Assembly: GCF_018282095.1 (NCBI RefSeq)
Contig: NZ_CP074126.1
Span: 3,762,341 to 3,826,340 of the forward strand
Origin: Pseudovibrio brasiliensis
GTDB lineage: Bacteria > Pseudomonadota > Alphaproteobacteria > Rhizobiales > Stappiaceae
DNA: 64,000 bases
Direction: 5' to 3'
Positions 62,370-64,000 of the stretch are shown here, one piece after another; position 1 is the stretch's first letter, and each line of letters starts with the position of its first letter. The notes beneath the pieces were generated by a model. The model searched no databases, was not told where the DNA came from, and saw nothing but the letters and a program-made list of their open reading frames with translations. The position numbers were made by a program, and so were the translations under genes.

Positions 62370-63350
62370 ATGTCTGATCTAACGGGGCATAGATCCAACT
62401 TTCCTTCCTTTAGTGGAACCACGAAGCCATCCCTGAAGTCCAATGCACATCCAGCAATGGATGTCTCAACTGTTTCAATTGCACAGCAATTTGCATCGGT
62501 TCAGTTGAATTGGGTTGATCTGGAGTTTGACGAAACCAACAAAGCACTCTGGCTTTACATGAAGAGCGAAGGTCGTCCTTGCTTCACGCCAGAGTTATTG
62601 GGTGAACTCGCACAGTCTCAGGCCGTGATGAAGCGCCTCTTCGAGACCTATCAGCCAGCAGATCCGTGTCCGATCAACTTTAAGGTCGTCGCTTCACGTA
62701 TTCCGGGCGTTTACAATCTGGGTGGAGATCTCAATCTCTTCATTCAGCTGATCCGCGAAAAGAACCGTGAGAAGCTTCACAGATATGCGGTTGATTGCAT
62801 CGACGTTGTTTACCGCAACGCTGTCTCTTCCAACCTTCCAATCATCACCATCGGCATGATCCAGGGTGATGCCTTGGGCGGTGGCTTTGAAACAGCGCTC
62901 TCTTGCGACGTCATCATCGCAGAAAAGCAGGCGAAGTTCGGCCTACCAGAGGTTTTGTTCAACCTATTCCCGGGTATGGGTGCCTATAGCTTCCTGTCTC
63001 GAATGGTGGACGGTCGCGTCGCTGAGAAGATGCTCATGAGCGGCCGCTTGTATTCAGCAGAAGAACTTCACGAAATGGGCATTGTCCATGAAGTGGTTGA
63101 AGAAGGCCAGGCACCGTTCGCAGTTCAGCAGTACATCACGAAGAACTCACGTAAACACACCGCTCATTCTGCGATCTACCGCGCAGGTCGCACCGTGCAA
63201 CCGGTGAGCTATGAAGAGCTGATTGATGTAGTTGAGATCTGGGTAGATGCCGCTCTGTCTTTGTCCGATCAGGACCTGAAAAAGATGGAACGCCTGACAA
63301 AGGCTCAGGACCGCCTCGGCACTCCATCTGTTCGCAAACAAGCTTTCTAG
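62370..63350 (+). CDS. rpfF: RpfF-like DSF synthase (crotonase family)
   Basis: RpfF makes cis-2-unsaturated fatty acid signals (DSF) from acyl-ACP. The 326-residue product has the crotonase fold with the RpfF features GRPCFTPELL near the N-terminus and the two catalytic glutamates in GDALGGGFETALSCD and GLPEVLFNLFPGMGAYSFL. Those two motifs, and the N-terminal extension, distinguish RpfF from ordinary enoyl-CoA hydratases. It has AGGGG about eight bases upstream. The convergent hybrid kinase supports a DSF quorum-sensing pair. Confidence 0.87.
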   Translation: MSDLTGHRSNFPSFSGTTKPSLKSNAHPAMDVSTVSIAQQFASVQLNWVDLEFDETNKALWLYMKSEGRPCFTPELLGELAQSQAVMKRLFETYQPADPCPINFKVVASRIPGVYNLGGDLNLFIQLIREKNREKLHRYAVDCIDVVYRNAVSSNLPIITIGMIQGDALGGGFETALSCDVIIAEKQAKFGLPEVLFNLFPGMGAYSFLSRMVDGRVAEKMLMSGRLYSAEELHEMGIVHEVVEEGQAPFAVQQYITKNSRKHTAHSAIYRAGRTVQPVSYEELIDVVEIWVDAALSLSDQDLKKMERLTKAQDRLGTPSVRKQAF

Positions 63351-63359
63351 AGCTTAGCT

Positions 63360-64000
63360 CTAAGAAAAATCCAAAGTACTCAAGCGGTTAACAGGGTTAT
63401 GCCCTTCCTGCTTGAGCTGTTGCAGGTAGCGACTAAGATTATCATGATCTCGCTTCACCTTGCCGGACAGCTTTCGCACCATGTCTTCACCCAGAACATG
63501 CATCTGGTGTGGAGGCATGTTCTCCATGTCATCACTCAGCTTGGCAACTTCAGTTGCCCCAAGATTGACTGAAGCAGACCGCAGCGCATGCGCACTTGCA
63601 CGGAATAGCTCAGTATCGCCAGCCTCATAAGCAGCTTTGATATCGCGATGCAGCTGCGTAGTGTCCTTCAGATAATCCTCGATTACCCCAATCACAAAGT
63701 CCAGACCACCGAGCGTTCTCAGCTGAGACAGGCTTCCATAGTCAATCCCTGAAGACACTTCAGAAGAGAAACGCGGATGCTCCGCAATGGAAGTCACCTG
63801 ACTGTTGGCAATCTGCCTACGCGTGATGTTCTCATAAACACCGCTTTCAGCAATCACATCATCAATCAGTGTCAGGAGTTTCTGAGGTTCAATCGGCTTT
63901 GTTGCACACGCGTCAGCACCAGCCTCCTGAGCGTTGCGAGCCGCCGCTCGGCTTGCGTCTGCGGTCAATGCAATGATAGGCAGGCGATCCTGCCCGAGCT
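63360..64000 (-). CDS. rpfC: RpfC-like hybrid sensor kinase, C-terminal part
   Basis: The frame is open to the right end of the window. The visible 213 residues hold the end of a receiver domain (LPIIALTADASRAA, CATKPIEPQKLLTLID, with the conserved KP) and an HPt domain (RASAHALRSASVNLGATEVAKL, with its phosphorylatable His). This is the C-terminal layout of RpfC, which perceives DSF and is normally next to rpfF. The kinase and sensor regions are outside the window, so the name rests on rpfF. Confidence 0.72.
   Translation of the reverse strand, partial: LGQDRLPIIALTADASRAAARNAQEAGADACATKPIEPQKLLTLIDDVIAESGVYENITRRQIANSQVTSIAEHPRFSSEVSSGIDYGSLSQLRTLGGLDFVIGVIEDYLKDTTQLHRDIKAAYEAGDTELFRASAHALRSASVNLGATEVAKLSDDMENMPPHQMHVLGEDMVRKLSGKVKRDHDNLSRYLQQLKQEGHNPVNRLSTLDFS

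Noticed and set aside
63348-63362. A terminator hairpin between rpfF and the convergent kinase gene
   Set aside because: TAGAGCT-T-AGCTCTA has a one-base loop and overlaps both stop-codon regions; it would be strained and is not convincing.
1-64000. CRISPR arrays, IS elements or prophage genes
   Set aside because: I saw no repeat-spacer series, no transposase-like protein and no phage structural protein in the window.

Overview
The window comes from an alphaproteobacterium of roughly 50% G+C, probably a marine, motile and facultatively anaerobic member of the Hyphomicrobiales/Rhodobacterales such as Pseudovibrio or a close relative. I infer this from the gene set: the CtrA-inhibitor family SciP, the order fliF-fliG-fliH-fliN-flbD known from Caulobacter, an ECF11 sigma factor with a ChrR anti-sigma factor, and a complete TMAO respiration locus. 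No database search was possible, so the species is not established.

Layout. 1-7947: class II/III flagellar genes on the minus strand (flbD fragment, fliN, fliH, fliG, fliF, sciP, flgD, fliK). They have a perfect CtrA box in front of fliF, and a sigma-54 promoter plus an FlbD-like inverted repeat in front of fliK. 8407-9609: mnmA. 9970-10046: tRNA-Met(CAT), followed by a 9.5-kb segment that ends in a second, truncated copy of the 3' half of the same tRNA (19485-19529). This looks like a genomic island inserted at the tRNA. It carries a PknK-type kinase/ATPase, an NmrA-like oxidoreductase, a YcaO-TfuA pair with a 91-codon candidate RiPP precursor, and an FHA-GGDEF protein. 19801-21349: a small lipoprotein and a ChaN-like protein. 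21648-29541: an RND efflux system with its own two-component system.

29833-37466: the singlet-oxygen response module. rpoE-chrR is divergent from an operon of an FAD oxidoreductase, a DUF1365 protein and a cyclopropane-synthase-like methyltransferase; convergent to that operon lie a SnoaL-like protein, an SDR and an FeS photolyase. Two matching ECF11-type promoters face away from each other between rpoE and the FAD gene. 37564-42742: an ABC importer of unknown substrate and its divergent LacI-family regulator. 42821-52113: an unusual Pel polysaccharide locus. PelD, PelE, PelF and PelG are recognisable; PelA is split into a deacetylase protein and a separate GH114-like lipoprotein at opposite ends, PelD lacks the c-di-GMP-binding GGDEF domain, and no PelB barrel or PelC is seen. 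52323-61473: torS, torR, torT and torCDA with two tor-box-like repeats. 61519-62369: a long AT-rich gap with three inverted repeats. 62370-64000: rpfF (DSF synthase) convergent with the 3' end of an RpfC-like hybrid kinase.

The best candidate for something undescribed is the tRNA island. It puts a thioamide-type RiPP enzyme pair and a candidate precursor next to a Ser/Thr kinase and a diguanylate cyclase carrying a phosphothreonine-reading FHA domain. The rearranged Pel locus comes second.
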